DNA from: Styela clava
Lineage: Eukaryota; Chordata; Ascidiacea; Stolidobranchia; Styelidae
Assembly (NCBI RefSeq): GCF_964204865.1
Contig: NC_135250.1
Location: forward strand, 4,278,001 to 4,342,000
Length of the DNA stretch: 64,000 nucleotides
Direction: 5' to 3'
Below the pieces are notes generated by a model. That model saw only the letters and a program-made list of their open reading frames with translations. It had not been told where the DNA came from and searched no databases. Both the position numbers and the translations under genes were made by a program. Of the stretch, positions 1-19,829 are shown piece after piece; within the stretch, counting starts at the first letter, position 1; every line of letters starts with the position of its first letter.

Positions 1-782
1 GTATATATGCATTATATAGTCACAATTGCAGCTGCGGCGGATAATACTGCAAAAATGATTGACAGGTTATTTGCAAAATTTTCACAGGATCTGAGTTATG
101 TTTTGTCACAACCACCCACATGTCAGTGTATAGCACAGATATGTTTTTCTTTTCTCTCCCACCACCATTGCGACATCGTGATGCTCTTATATTATTACAG
201 TTTTATTACAAATTTTCATGCAATACAACGGAAGCGGAAATAATAGACGGCCTATGAAAAGGCCAGTTTTGTTTGATGAAATCATAACTAAGACACCGCG
301 TCGTCGTGCTCGCTGCCGAATAGACTCGGGGAAACGTCCCTCGTACTGCAACCGAACCGACACCAGAGTTTACTTTCAACGTTTGGTTACAAAAATAAAT
401 ACTCCGGCTCTTGATCCTGGTTTTAAGAAATCGACTCCGTCACCTTCGACTCCCGCGTAACAAAAATTTCAATACAATATATCTGGCAAAATTATTTTAG
501 TTTCAATTGGAAAAATCAAAATTTACGGCTACGCGATTTTTGAAAAAACGGTTCCAATACTCATGATTCCATGTTTGCTTCACAGACTAGCACAGCGGTT
601 CGTAAACTTTTTGTTCGTGCGGTGCCACCGGCAACGGGTCTGCAATTTAATTCCAATGTAAAGTAATTTATGATTTGATAGCTTACAAAAGATTTTATAG
701 ATTTGGTTTAAATACCATACTTTTGTTTTAGTATATTTACTTACTCATTGTTAAGCTGTTGTAAACTACGAAATCACTCAAA
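1..782 (+). other. 5' flank of Ly6-like gene A1
   Basis: No exon is seen here. The stretch is homologous to the upstream flanks of A2 (about 4.0-6.2 kb), A5 (32.5-34.8 kb, inverted) and A7 (45.0-49.1 kb, inverted): it shares the block around 160-270 that ends in a TATA-like GGCC-flanked motif, and the block at 655-782 running up to the ATG, which includes TTTATGATTTGATAG and a TTTTAG about 50 nt before the start codon. Probably promoter plus 5' UTR of A1. Homology is seen directly; function is inferred. Confidence 0.5.
249..264 (+). promoter_or_regulatory. TATA-like motif upstream of A1
   Basis: The motif GGCCTATGAAAAGGCC is the A1 version of a site that reads GGCCTATAAAAAGGCC upstream of A5 and a close variant upstream of A7. 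Its GGCC ends are preserved although the core has changed from TATAAA to TATGAA. It lies about 520 nt before the ATG, so use as a core promoter would require a long leader or a 5' UTR intron. Confidence 0.3.
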
Positions 783-2622
783 ATGAAGATATTCTTGACT
801 GCATGCTTGTGCTTCATGTTCGTCGCGAGAGGTTCGTATTTCAGCGGTTTTTTAAACTTGTTTTCTTGGCTTTAAATAAAAAATTATGGTACTCCCGTAG
901 TGTGTGTACCAGGTTAGGAATAGGCCATAGTTTTATTAGGCTTTTACGTATTTTAGTTCTATTACGAGTCCGAAGTGAATATCGAAGTGAATTTTTTGTA
1001 ATCTAAAAACCACTCGTTGAATTATTGTTATTTATTTTATCACTTATAATTCAGGTTACGCGATTCAATGCTACACTTGTATTAACTGTCGCGATGCCAA
1101 AAATCTAGTTGCTTCTCAACTCGTGAACTGCTCTAGCTCATTCATGACGTGTCAAAAGACTTCCATAAACGGTGAGTGCTTTATACACCATACACATTGC
1201 TTTAGAACGTTACTGCATGGATCAGTGGTTTTCAACAATTTCATATTCAAATGCTGGACATTTTCGAATACCTGGTGATTACAGAATCGAATCGAATAAT
1301 ATTTTCGAATCGATACTCGAATATATCGAGTGTTCTATTGCAATGGATCCTTCAGACACATAATTTAGTGACGTATTCGATTACTCAGACAGTTCGCCGA
1401 GTGTCCACACACATTGATAAACATGTTTCATTAATAAATCTCTTGGAAAAAAGAGTCGCATTATTTTGCATTTTGAAAATATGACTTGAGTCACTTCGAT
1501 CTTTTTCGAACAAAAAAACAAGATGGCGAAATTTCTATTTAAACCGATTCGAATAATGTATTGTTCGATCGATTCGAAATGCCCATCCCCAGTTTAATTT
1601 GAATAAAATTTTTAGACGTTGTTACACGAACTTGTGGAGTCTCAACTACTACCGGATGCAATAAAGTCACTCTTGCTACTATAACCACGGAAACTTGCAG
1701 CTGCAAAGGGGGTGAGTCATTGTATCATTTTTTATACTTTTATACGCATTTCTCTCCACACAAGGCTCGGTACTCCCGTAGTATGTGTATCAGGTTAGGG
1801 TTAGGCCATAATTTTATTCCGATTTTCCTTATTTTAGTTCTATTACGAGTTCGGGACTGTCTGTGTTAGCCAAGTATATACCCCCTGCCGATAGGTTTCA
1901 GTCCTTTTAAACCAGGGGTCGGCAACCTTTTGTCGCTCGCGGGCCAAATTTAAGGGTTGCAAGTCATTGGCGGGCGCACATATTTTTAGAAAGTAGAAAA
2001 CCGAACGGATGATACTTTTTATAATAAAAATCAATCAGTGATCCATCTCTCGAATAGAATATAGATTTATTTCCTCATTGCAATGCCTCTCAAAAAATTC
2101 CATCTGAATATTTTTGGCGCCATTGAACCCTTTGCACTTAGCATCAACTTTTCTTCGTTTTGGTGCCATTTGTTAAATTATAATCAAATTATAGGCTCAT
2201 TAAACGAGTAATTGTGAATTTTATACTTGTTAGATTATAATACTATTTAGTCTACACTTGTCTCACACTAAATTCTGTTACGGAAAGAATCAAAACAAAT
2301 ATTTTGTAGGTATAATTCAGTGAAGCGTCGCGGGCCGGATTATATTACTTCGCGGGCCCTGGCTGTAGGTTGCCGACCCCTGCTTTACACAATTAGTTAC
2401 TTCCATATTGGTACACACACTTCTGGAGCGATGTATAATGCGGTTCAACTCTCTTTATTCAAACAAACGAAAATAAGTCGATATTTTAAAAACAAAAGTG
2501 TCATCACGTTTGTTAATTTTTTTCAAATTTATTCAGATAAATGCAACGGAGCTGGAACCGTGAAATCGAGCATCATAGTTGGATCCGTTATCAGCCTCCT
2601 TGTTGCTAAATTTCTTCTTTAG
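783..2622 (+). CDS. Ly6/uPAR-like GPI-anchored three-finger protein, copy A1
   Basis: Four exons: 783-831, 1055-1171, 1616-1711 and 2537-2622, joined in phase 1 with GT-AG introns; 348 nt, 115 residues. Exon 1 encodes a signal peptide (MKIFLTACLCFMFVARG). The mature protein starts near YAIQCYTC and has ten cysteines in the pattern CxxCxxC, C, C, C, GC, CxC, ending in KCN, the Ly6/uPAR hallmark. The last residues (SSIIVGSVISLLVAKFLL) form a hydrophobic tail with no basic end, typical of a GPI-attachment signal. Compared with other A copies the Thr-rich stalk is almost absent, so the domain would sit close to the membrane. Likely a small cell-surface protein; ligand unknown. The ATG is the only one in frame before the signal peptide. 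Intron 2 carries a hAT-like MITE and intron 3 a nested MITE. Confidence 0.82.
889..1000 (+). repeat. Fragment of the palindrome-related repeat family
   Basis: Lies in intron 1 of A1. It carries the family's conserved stretch from CTCCCGTAGTGTGTGTACC through TTAGTTCTATTACGAG but lacks the second half, so it is a truncated copy of the elements at 1769, 3544, 8997 and 9919. Confidence 0.6.
1254..1592. mobile_element. hAT-like MITE in intron 2 of A1
   Basis: The stretch begins near CTGGACATTTTCGAATA and ends near GAAATGCCCATCCCCAG, imperfect inverted ends rich in the words TCGAAT and ATTCGAA. Related sequence sits at the same place in intron 2 of A2 (about 6740-6800), so the insertion probably predates the A1/A2 duplication. 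Confidence 0.45.
1769..2430 (+). repeat. ~210-bp interspersed repeat split by a hAT MITE
   Basis: The element starts GGTACTCCCGTAGTATGTG and ends CACACTTCTGGAGCG. Copies without the insert are at 3544-3746, 8997-9203, 9919-10125 and 55191-55399. Here it is interrupted at 1913-2382 by a hAT-like MITE flanked by an imperfect 8-bp target duplication. Confidence 0.7.
1913..2382. mobile_element. hAT-type MITE (CAGGGGTCGGCAACC ends)
   Basis: Terminal inverted repeats CAGGGGTCGGCAACC and GGTTGCCGACCCCTG enclose about 470 bp. The flanking octamers are TTTTAAAC and CTTTACAC; uninterrupted copies of the host repeat read CTTTACAC, so this is an aged 8-bp target duplication as expected for hAT transposition. 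It has no transposase. A second copy is at 62234-62641. Confidence 0.8.
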
Positions 2623-3543
2623 ACAAGAAATAACAAAATTAAATTTAAGTCGATTAAAGTATTGCATATGAATTACATTATAGAATATATAACAAACTTT
2701 TTACTTTTTTTTCGAACAAAGATTAAGATAACCACTCATGCTGCATATTCAAACAATTCTACTTTTTCCAAGAATCCTTGATCTCAGTTGGCATATAGTC
2801 TACTCCAGGGATGGACAAATTATGGCTCGCGGTCTCCCCAAGTATTTTGAGCGGCCCCCTGCTACTACATAAAAACTACCTAAAAAATTTAGTTATCTTA
2901 TATTGATTTCAATTATCTAAACTATGAATTTTTTTGAAATGATATTCATGTTTTTTCGTCACCGGTTTAACAATATCAGTCACCATTAAATTTGACACTA
3001 TCATAGCGAATGGGAATAGTGGATGTGACGTCACGGTCAATTCGTTGTAACGCTGAATCATAATAAGCACTGTGTGACAAACGCCATCTAGTGGAGCTTT
3101 GGCAACGAAACTGAAGACGTTTTTTACTCGCTGTTGACGTAATTTATGAACAAGCTTGGTCATATATGAATTATAGATTATTTGAACGTAGTTGTCTTAT
3201 ACAAATTTCAATACAGGAAACGATGCGTCTCATGTTCGCCATTTTATTTCAAAAGAAAAGAATTGCAATGAGTCCAGATATAGCACCGGGTATGTTTCGG
3301 ATATCCGGCGATATCCGGCTTCATTATTTCAATTATTTGTTTTATTTTTTTTTATTTTGTGTAAACAATATATTGAACAAAAATGCAATATTTATGACGT
3401 CATATTTTATGACTGACGTATTTTATTTCATTTTCGAATAAATTGATATCAATATTCAAAGTGTTCTGGTTTGAAATTTTAGAAACTGGGGTAAAATATT
3501 ACATTAGTAATTTACTTATGAGATTGTATTCTTGCCATTGTCG
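2623..3543 (+). other. 3' flank of A1
   Basis: No exon is seen. The sequence matches the 3' flanks of A2 (7817-8890), B3 (25480-25860), A5 (29680-30761), A7 (40490-41575) and A9 (58630-59588). Shared landmarks are a degenerate hAT end (about 2806-2870), CGCCATCTAGTGGAGCTTTG (3083-3102 here), a block of repeated ATATCCGG words (3275-3325) and TTTATGACGTCATATT. It therefore belongs to the duplicated unit. Confidence 0.6.
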
Positions 3544-3746
3544 TTACTCCTGCAGTATAACTACCAGGTTAAGGTTAGGCCTAGCTATTCCGATTTTCTT
3601 TATTTTAGTTCTATCACGAGTTAGGGGCTGTGTTAGTCAAGCAAATATACACCCTGCTCATAGGTTTCAGTCCCTTTATACAGCTTGATGTAAAGTAGGC
3701 AAACAAAATTAGTTACCTCTATATTGGTACATACACTTCTGGAGCG
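3544..3746 (+). repeat. ~210-bp interspersed repeat
   Basis: An uninterrupted copy of the element at 1769-2430: it begins TACTCCTGCAGTATAACTACC and ends ACACTTCTGGAGCGC. It includes the CCCTTTATACAGCTTGATG segment in which the 1913-2382 MITE inserted in the other copy. Confidence 0.7.
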
Positions 3747-3844
3747 CCGATAACTATTTTTGGACACAAAATGGTACTGTGGAGCGTTTTATTATTATTA
3801 TTATGTTGTTAGTAATTTTCTTGTTGTTGTTGTATTGACAAAAT

Positions 3845-3916
3845 CCGACACTTTTACCAAATATTGTGACGTTGCTGGGATCGCCACCAATTGATTATAT
3901 GTTGTCTCGGACCCAT
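3845..3916 (-). pseudogene. Carboxylesterase exon fragment (relic)
   Basis: The minus strand encodes WVRDNI, then an in-frame TAA, then [15 protein letters not shown]. This matches exon 4 of the intact esterase gene at 14985-15148, where the same place reads [20 protein letters not shown] followed by ESAGG. The nucleophile-elbow motif has changed from GESAG to GKSVG and a stop codon is present, so the piece is dead. Intron-like sequence beside it (about 3917-4015) also resembles the esterase intron at 15149-15240, so genomic DNA rather than a spliced copy was duplicated. Confidence 0.8.
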
Positions 3917-4018
3917 CTGTTGCATAAAAATATATTAAAAGGATTCATTAAAAATTTCAAAGTGAAAAATAACAAAAATTTCAAAATTTTACAAAATTGA
4001 CCGCGAAAGGTTTTTTTT

Positions 4019-6210
4019 ATGCACCGAGTTCAACAATTACTGTCAGTCATGAAAAGTATACAGTATGCTGTGTCATTGCTTCAGGAAATATTATTCAGCA
4101 AAATATGGAGTCAGCTCAAATGTAACAACTGGGTATTTAAAATGCGCAATAAAAAATTTCTTCGCGACATTAATAACGGCGGGAAATTTTTATTCAGTTA
4201 GCCAGATGTGAAATTCATATCTATAAATTTATAGTGACGTTTGATAACGTCGAAGGCGAAATACTCCACGGCAGTTAGGTCATCTTGGGTTTCGTTTTCT
4301 GTTGTTACAACTCCTTACAATATACACCGACATGCGATAAACCTACTTCTGATTATAGTATTAATATTATCTAGTACATTATCGAGTATTCAAACTTTTT
4401 AAGTCAGCCGGAGTGCTAGGTAATGATCTATGAAACAGCCGCGTTATGATCGCTTATGTGAATAAATACAAGCTCACGTATCGCATGATTAAATGTGAAT
4501 ATATTCCACTGCCATTTGCCATAAATTAATGCTTATAAAATTAACATTTCCTTCGCAGGCGTGATGGTTTGTAATCGCAATATGGAAAGTTAATGCGTCG
4601 CGATTTTAGAAAGTTCGGGAGATTTTTAGAAGATTGGCGCGAACCACTGCCTTTGTTTGCAAGATATATCTCAAGTTCATTGGCCCAGCATTCTTTTTGC
4701 TTCCAAATCTTTATTTTCTTGAATCAGGATATTTCCTAAGTAACCATTTAACTTTTATAAACATGAACGTTATTAGGTTGATATTATTGCATGGATACTC
4801 CTGAAGTATGCGTACCAATATGGCGGACACCGGAACGTAGTATATGTGTACCAGGTTAAGGTTAGGCAATAATTTTATTCCAACATTCCTTATTTTAGTT
4901 AAATTACGAATTCGGGGACTATCCAAGTGACTCCCGTAGTATTTGTACCTGAAATTATGGCCTAAACCTAACCTGGGACACATACTGCGTTTCGGTGTCC
5001 GCCATATTGGTACTTCAGGAGCACCATTTCATGTATAACGACATCAGGTAGTAGATGATTGAGTATAATGTGTATTTTTCATTAGGTTTTTGAACCGCTA
5101 TGGGATGGTTGTGTTTAACATCGGTGAAATACCTGCATTTATCTTTATATACAGCAGACATTGTTTTCATAGTTTGTAGTTTTTTTCAAATCTCCAAACC
5201 TTTCGACTGAAAACAAATAGAAATTGTAGCATCATTGTCGCTGAAATTGCGAAAAAAAATTTTGTTATGAAAAAATCCCACACGCACATAGTTAGAATTG
5301 TCTCTCAAATTACAAATCGCAAGAAATTTTTTCCCCCTTGTTGAAAAAATTCTACATTCGCAAAACGCCGAGTTGAAACCGCAAATTTTCCAAAGGATCT
5401 ACGTTATATTTTGTTACATCAATCCTTTCTGCATATGCCATATGTCAGTCCAGGCAACGAGTATTTTCGTTCTTGTTTTGCACCAACATTGCAACATCGC
5501 GATGCTCTCTCATACTATATAACAGCGTTTTGTTCGATTTTTTTTTCGATACTCTTCTAGACTGAGGGAGCGAAAGCAAAAATAATAGACACAACTAAAA
5601 CGTTGTTTCGTTTTGGTCGCAAAAAATACTTCTGAACTTTCTTTGGTAGAAAATAAGACTTCGACTCGGAAATTTTATAAATAAAGTCAGATAATTGATT
5701 TATTTGCCCGATGACAGTAATTTGAAGTATCGTTTAGTAAATCCTTTCCATGGTTGTAGAAATCTAATTACGTAGCGTAACTAATTACAAAAATAATAAA
5801 TACGGTTCTTGCAATCTTTTTAGGATAAAAATTATAGAATTAAAAATCATATTATACGGTTACGAATCTATAGCAAAATGATATAAATGTATCAGCAGTT
5901 AAAAAATTAAAACGTTTAAACAACGTAATACGAATGGAAAAAAGCTCACAGATGAAATACAAATGGCGGCAAAAAGCGCAAGCGATTCCGGTTTTAGGCG
6001 GGGTCGTTGAAATTTGAGACCGCAAACCTGTAATGACGTAACGCCCACGTCACCGGCAACGGTCTACCATTTTATTTCCAATATGAGTAGTTTATGATTT
6101 GATAGCGTATAATAGATTTTGTAGCTTTGGTTTTAATTTTATACTTAATTTTATTTTTAGTATATTTACTTACTTATGGGTTGTTCAAAGGTTTAATTAA
6201 ATTACTGAAA
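4019..6210 (+). other. 5' flank of Ly6-like gene A2
   Basis: No exon is seen. The order of conserved blocks equals that upstream of A5 and A7: the TATAAATTTATAGTGACG block (about 4220), the AGCTCACGTATCGCATGATT block (about 4470), a block ending near CCCAGCATTCTTTTTGC (about 4685), the CATTGCAACATCGCGATGC block (about 5485), and the proximal 150 bp with TTTATGATTTGATAG and TTTTAG. The TATA motif found in A5 and A7 is not recognisable here. A palindromic repeat (4794-5025) has inserted. Confidence 0.5.
4794..5025. repeat. ~235-bp palindromic MITE
   Basis: The two arms are CTGAAGTATGCGTACCAATATG...GGACACCGGAACG and their inverted counterpart ending TTCAGGAGC. The centre contains AATTATGGCCTAAACC-type words. 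Same family as 14661-14895, 17035-17253 and 43526-43760. Confidence 0.7.
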
Positions 6211-7816
6211 ATGAAATTACTGTTGATTGCATGCTTCTGCTACATGCTCGTCAAGACAGGTTCGTATTTCCGCGATTTTTCAATTTTTTTTTTTTCTGGA
6301 TTAAAAATAAAAAACTATTTCGAACAATTTTTTGAAATACACAAACGACTCGTTAACATATTGATATTCATTTATTAAATATTATCCAGGTTACGCGATT
6401 CAATGCTATGCTTGTATTTCCTGCAACGCTTTCGTCATAAACCTTGCTGCTTCACCAATGATGATCTTTTCTAGCTTATTCGCGACTTGTCACACAAGAT
6501 CTGTAAATGGTGAGTGCCTTCATACATCTTACACATTGTTTTTAAAATTTTACTGCATAAACCCGTAGTCTCAACAATTTCATTTTCAAATACTTTTTAT
6601 TTTACTCATAGTTTGCTGATTGTTCACGCACAATAACAAACGTGTCTCGTCAATAAATCACCCACATGTCAGTTTGTATTTACAAAAATATGCTTCAACA
6701 AAAATAAATGACGGATTCACAAAATAGAAACATTTCGAAATTTTTGTCAGAACCCCAATTCGAACAATTTACTGTTCGATTCGAAATGACATCTAGTTTA
6801 ATTTGAACATAATTTTTAGACGTTGTTACACAAACTTGTGGATACCTTACCACTACCGGCTGCAATAGTCATATGCGCACTTGCATTTGCCAAAAGTGTA
6901 AGTCATATTATTTTTTTTATACTTTCAAACGTCATTTTCTCTGTACAAGCGGCCACTGCTAGGTAGTGAGATACATTGGAAGGACTGGAACTTTTTTGCG
7001 CCTCATTTTCTAGCTCGGCGTTGCCCTGTTTATCACACCCAAGGTGGGGTGGTGTACATAGGATTTATACCTGAGATTTTTAAGCGGCGATGGGAAACGT
7101 AATAGTACAACGCTTCCACCATTATGCTTCAGACTCAGTATATAAATTGAATCCTCATCTCTCGCAAACCTACCATGAAATTTTTTATGAGTTTTTTATA
7201 CTTTTCCATCCTGAAAGAGGCTTTTGACAAAGAAGTACTAAGGTACATATTGAAATCGATCGAAAGCATTTGGGTGGGAAGCTACCATTTCAGTTCGGAA
7301 TTGTCAATCAAGTTTATTAGACCTTGCATGGGTGAGGTGGTTTGCATGGGATTTGAACCTGAGATGTTTGGATGCGATGAAAGCAAAATTAACAATTCAA
7401 CTATAATGCTTCAGGTTTATTTTTTTCTTCAACACTGACAATCTTACTATTAAAATCGTTTGAAGGACGAAATCCGATTCTGTATTAAATACTCAATTTA
7501 TTACATCATGCATGGGGGTTGAATCTGTGATCGTCATATCCAAGTAAATAGAAAAATAAAATGTAAATTTAGTAGGTAATAGTTTTTTTTTAAAATCTAT
7601 TCAGATGCATGTAACGGACCCGATACAACCGCTGCAGCAACAACTTTGACCTCTGAACCCACCACCACTCCGATCACTGAACTCATCAAATCTTTGACCT
7701 CTAAACCCACCACCACTCCGATCACTGAACTCATCAAATCAGGCGCTGGAACCATCAAATCAAGCATCATAGTTGGATCCGTTATCAGCCTCCTCGTTGC
7801 TAGGTTTATTGTTTAG
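6211..7816 (+). CDS. Ly6/uPAR-like GPI-anchored protein, copy A2 (divergent)
   Basis: Exons 6211-6259, 6390-6509, 6820-6897 and 7605-7816, all phase 1; 459 nt, 152 residues. Signal peptide MKLLLIACFCYMLVKTG; mature start YAIQCYACISC. Two departures from the family are visible. The fourth family cysteine is missing (MIFSS where other A copies have VNCSS or ECSNS), leaving nine cysteines. The third finger is shortened to GCNSHMRTCIC, about nine residues shorter than A5. The C-terminal ACNGP motif is kept. Exon 4 then encodes a Thr/Pro-rich stalk with two tandem 16-residue units (LTS.PTTTPITELIKS) and the GPI-type tail SIIVGSVISLLVARFIV. The frame is open throughout, so it may be functional with an altered fold. 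The start is the only ATG preceding the hydrophobic segment. Confidence 0.78.
7645..7740 (+). repeat. 48-bp coding tandem repeat in A2 stalk
   Basis: Two units of 48 bp beginning TTTGACCTCTGAACCCACC and TTTGACCTCTAAACCCACC differ by one base. In frame they encode 16 residues with SEPTTTPITELIK (SKPTTTPITELIK in the second copy). A single related unit is present in A5. Confidence 0.85.
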
Positions 7817-7917
7817 AGTTAGACCAGAAATACGAAAATTAAGTTGGTTGAATTATTACATATAATTTTCATAATAGATTGTATCACAAAATTTTCTTTT
7901 TTTCTGAACAAAGCTCT

Positions 7918-8222
7918 AGACGAGAATATCGGTCGGAGACCGAAGACTTATCGATCGGAGGTTAGGGGATCCCCCAAAACAGCGCTCTCACTCCATAGTG
8001 ACACCGTGTGTCCCATCACTATTTAAAAACTAAATCGCTAATTATACGACATAATTTATCGAAAATCAATAGACTTTTGATCCGAGCTATGATGAATGCA
8101 CATGCAAAATTTGGAGCAGATTCAACTCCGCTTTCGTGAGATATCGCGTACAACTAACAGACAAACAAACAAACAGACAAATACCTATCAACATACTTAC
8201 CGATCTTAAGATCGATAAGTAA
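7918..8222. repeat. ~300-bp interspersed repeat with ACAG-rich end
   Basis: Shares its full length with 11013-11300: it starts GACGAGAATATCGGTCGGAG, contains TTCGTGAGATATCGCGT, then an (ACAGACAA)n-like tract and ACCTATCAACATACTTACCG, and ends GATCGATAAGTAAT. The tail resembles the 3' ends of non-LTR elements, but no reverse transcriptase is present and the class is uncertain. Confidence 0.65.
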
Positions 8223-8996
8223 TAAGCACCAATTCACATTTAAACGAAACCAATTTTTTCAATGCCCGATTAATTCCTTTGACGTGTGGTCTACCCTAGC
8301 GATGGGCAAACTTGGGCCCGCGGGCCGCCAAGCGAATGCAAATAGTGACTATGGCGTCACAATTAATTTCTCAATGCGATTAAACAATTTGGTTTGTTAT
8401 AACGAGTTGTTTAAGATAACCGGAATTCAAAGTAACGCTGAATCATAATAAGCTCTATGCGATTGGCGCCATCTAGTGGAGCTTTGGCAAAGAAACTGAA
8501 TACGTTTGTTACTCGCTGTTGTTGACTTATTTTATGATAAAGCGTGGTTATACATAAACGATAGATAAATTGAATGTGAGTTACTTGTCTTATACAAATT
8601 CCAATACAGGCAAAGTTGAATCTCATGTTCGCCATTTTATTTCAAAAGAAAAGAATTGCACGGAGTTCGATATAGCACCGGATATGATTTGGATATCCGG
8701 ATTTGTTTCTAATTCTTTCCTTGTGAAACTAGAGAATCTAGAGAACTTTGCGACCGGATATTTTCGGGTATCCGGTTTCATTATTTTAATTTTTTGTTTC
8801 ATTTCTTCTCATTTCGTGAAACAATATATTGAACAAGAATGCACGATTTATGACGTCATATTCTATGACTGAGGTATTTTTTTTTCATTTTCGAATAAAG
8901 CGTTTTCAATGTTCAAACTGTTATGATTGAAATTTTAAAAAGCTGGGTAAATATTACATTAGTAATTTGCTTATGAGATTGTATTATTATATTGCC

Positions 8997-9203
8997 ATTA
9001 CTCCCGTAGTATACGTACCCGGTTAAGGTTAGGTTATAATTTTATTCCGATTTTCCTTATTTTAGTTCTATCACGAGTTAGGGTCTGTGTTAGCCAAGTG
9101 AATATACCCCCTTCCCATAGGTTTCAGTCCCTTTACACAACTTGATGTAAAGTAGGCGAACAAAACTAGTTATCTCCATATTGGTACACACACTTCTGAG
9201 CCT
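8997..9203 (+). repeat. ~210-bp interspersed repeat
   Basis: Copy of the family at 3544-3746: it starts ATTACTCCCGTAGTATACG, contains TTAGTTCTATCACGAGTTAG and ends ATTGGTACACACACTTCTGAG. Confidence 0.7.
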
Positions 9204-9426
9204 CCATTGCCAGCTTAAAAAAAATGCTTCCAGCTTTACAATACAAAGCAATAACTTATTTTTTTTGAGTCGCAAGTATTTGAACGATAGATTACGATAT
9301 CGTTACTGTGAAAGATTTGATGCCCGGTACTACTTTTTTTATCCTTCGTGTCCATATATTCGAGCATTGCTGTCAACGCTTCGAATAAAATTAGTTTTGC
9401 TTCAGTCAATCGGAAATAAAAAAGGG

Positions 9427-9534
9427 GTGCTCCAGAAGTATGCGCCCCAAGATGTCTCACAACCTGCACCCTGACCGGTACACACATACTATGTTCAGGT
9501 TGTGCGCCATCTTGGTGCGCATACTTCTGGAGGT
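9427..9534. repeat. ~105-bp palindromic MITE
   Basis: Inverted arms CTCCAGAAGTATGCGCCCC...CACAACCTG and CAGGTTGTGCGCCATCTTGG...CATACTTCTGGAGG. Other members are at 18004-18114, 21721-21828, 22178-22280 and 42766-42875. Confidence 0.75.
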
Positions 9535-9663
9535 CCAAAAAAGGAGCCTCTTGCTTTATGAATTGCATTTAAATTTCATTTTTGCAAACATAATAAATTA
9601 AAAGCAATAAAATTTGCATAATTTTCAACGAATACTAGATGAGGAATAGTTTGCTCTTAAATT

Positions 9664-19065
<9,402 letters not shown>

Positions 19066-19829
19066 TTCGAAATTCTATTTAAATAGATAACTGTAAACAC
19101 TGTAAATATTAGGATAAGCGACACTATGTGCCGCTATACTGATCAGAGACTTAACCTTTATTATCAAGCTAAAAGAAATTCAGCGGAATGTACAATCAAT
19201 CCGAAACCTTTCTTGAGAAGTTCACTCATTTTGTCTCGCTCGTTATAATTTCCATGCCCGACAACTAATACGCATATACAATAAAATAGGAAGGTTTTAT
19301 AGTGTCATTTCCAAGAATGAATAAATTCTTCTTGTTGACTAAAAATAGAAAACAAAAATGAAAGAATGCTTCTTTCGACTAAAAGTAGTCCGTTATTCTT
19401 ATAGTAATTGGATGTTATGTCTGAAATGCACGCATTTCATCGGACATGGGATTTCCCCTGGTACGTGATGCAAGGTCCTGCAAATGCCACAAGCTAAACA
19501 ATGTGGTGTTTAATTCTATTGTTTTTTGCATTTTCACTTGACATTTTTGTTTCGCATTTTAATTAATTGGGGTATCGCTGACTCGATGATGATCGAGAAA
19601 CTGATATCTAACGATACCTTGAAGAATCTCTTCACAGATTTAGTTTGCTGTCGAAGTTATCCAATCTATACAAGCGAGTATTTTCATCTATCTTGCTTGG
19701 TTCTTTTTAAGGAGGAATTGATAGTACGCGAAAAATTTTGGGCTAACAGTGAATCGCTCAGGAATACAGCAAAATAGTGTTGAAAAGGGAATACTAATTT
19801 GTGTCTCGTGCAAATGCCGCAAAATCACA
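19066..19829. other. Upstream of the esterase, no gene seen
   Basis: No exon, RNA gene or recognisable repeat. The first 200 bp should hold the esterase promoter or leader. No clear TATA box was found close to the ATG. Confidence 0.4.

Larger units (their letters stand above)
7817..9663 (+). other. 3' flank of A2 and repeats up to the esterase gene
   Basis: No exon is seen. It holds the interspersed repeat at 7918-8222, the same A-gene 3' flank blocks as behind A1 (hAT end at about 8300-8330, CGCCATCTAGTGGAGCTTTG at 8467-8486, ATATCCGG words at 8690-8780), an interspersed repeat at 8997-9203 and a short palindrome at 9427-9534. Confidence 0.55.

Noticed and set aside
1790-1806. GGTTAGGGTTAGG as telomere-like sequence
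   Set aside because: It is one and a half TTAGGG-like words inside every copy of the interspersed repeat and never forms a longer array.
7175-7438. 87-codon frame in A2 intron 3
   Set aside because: Lies within an intron with good flanking splice sites, shows no homology to the family and has no domain.
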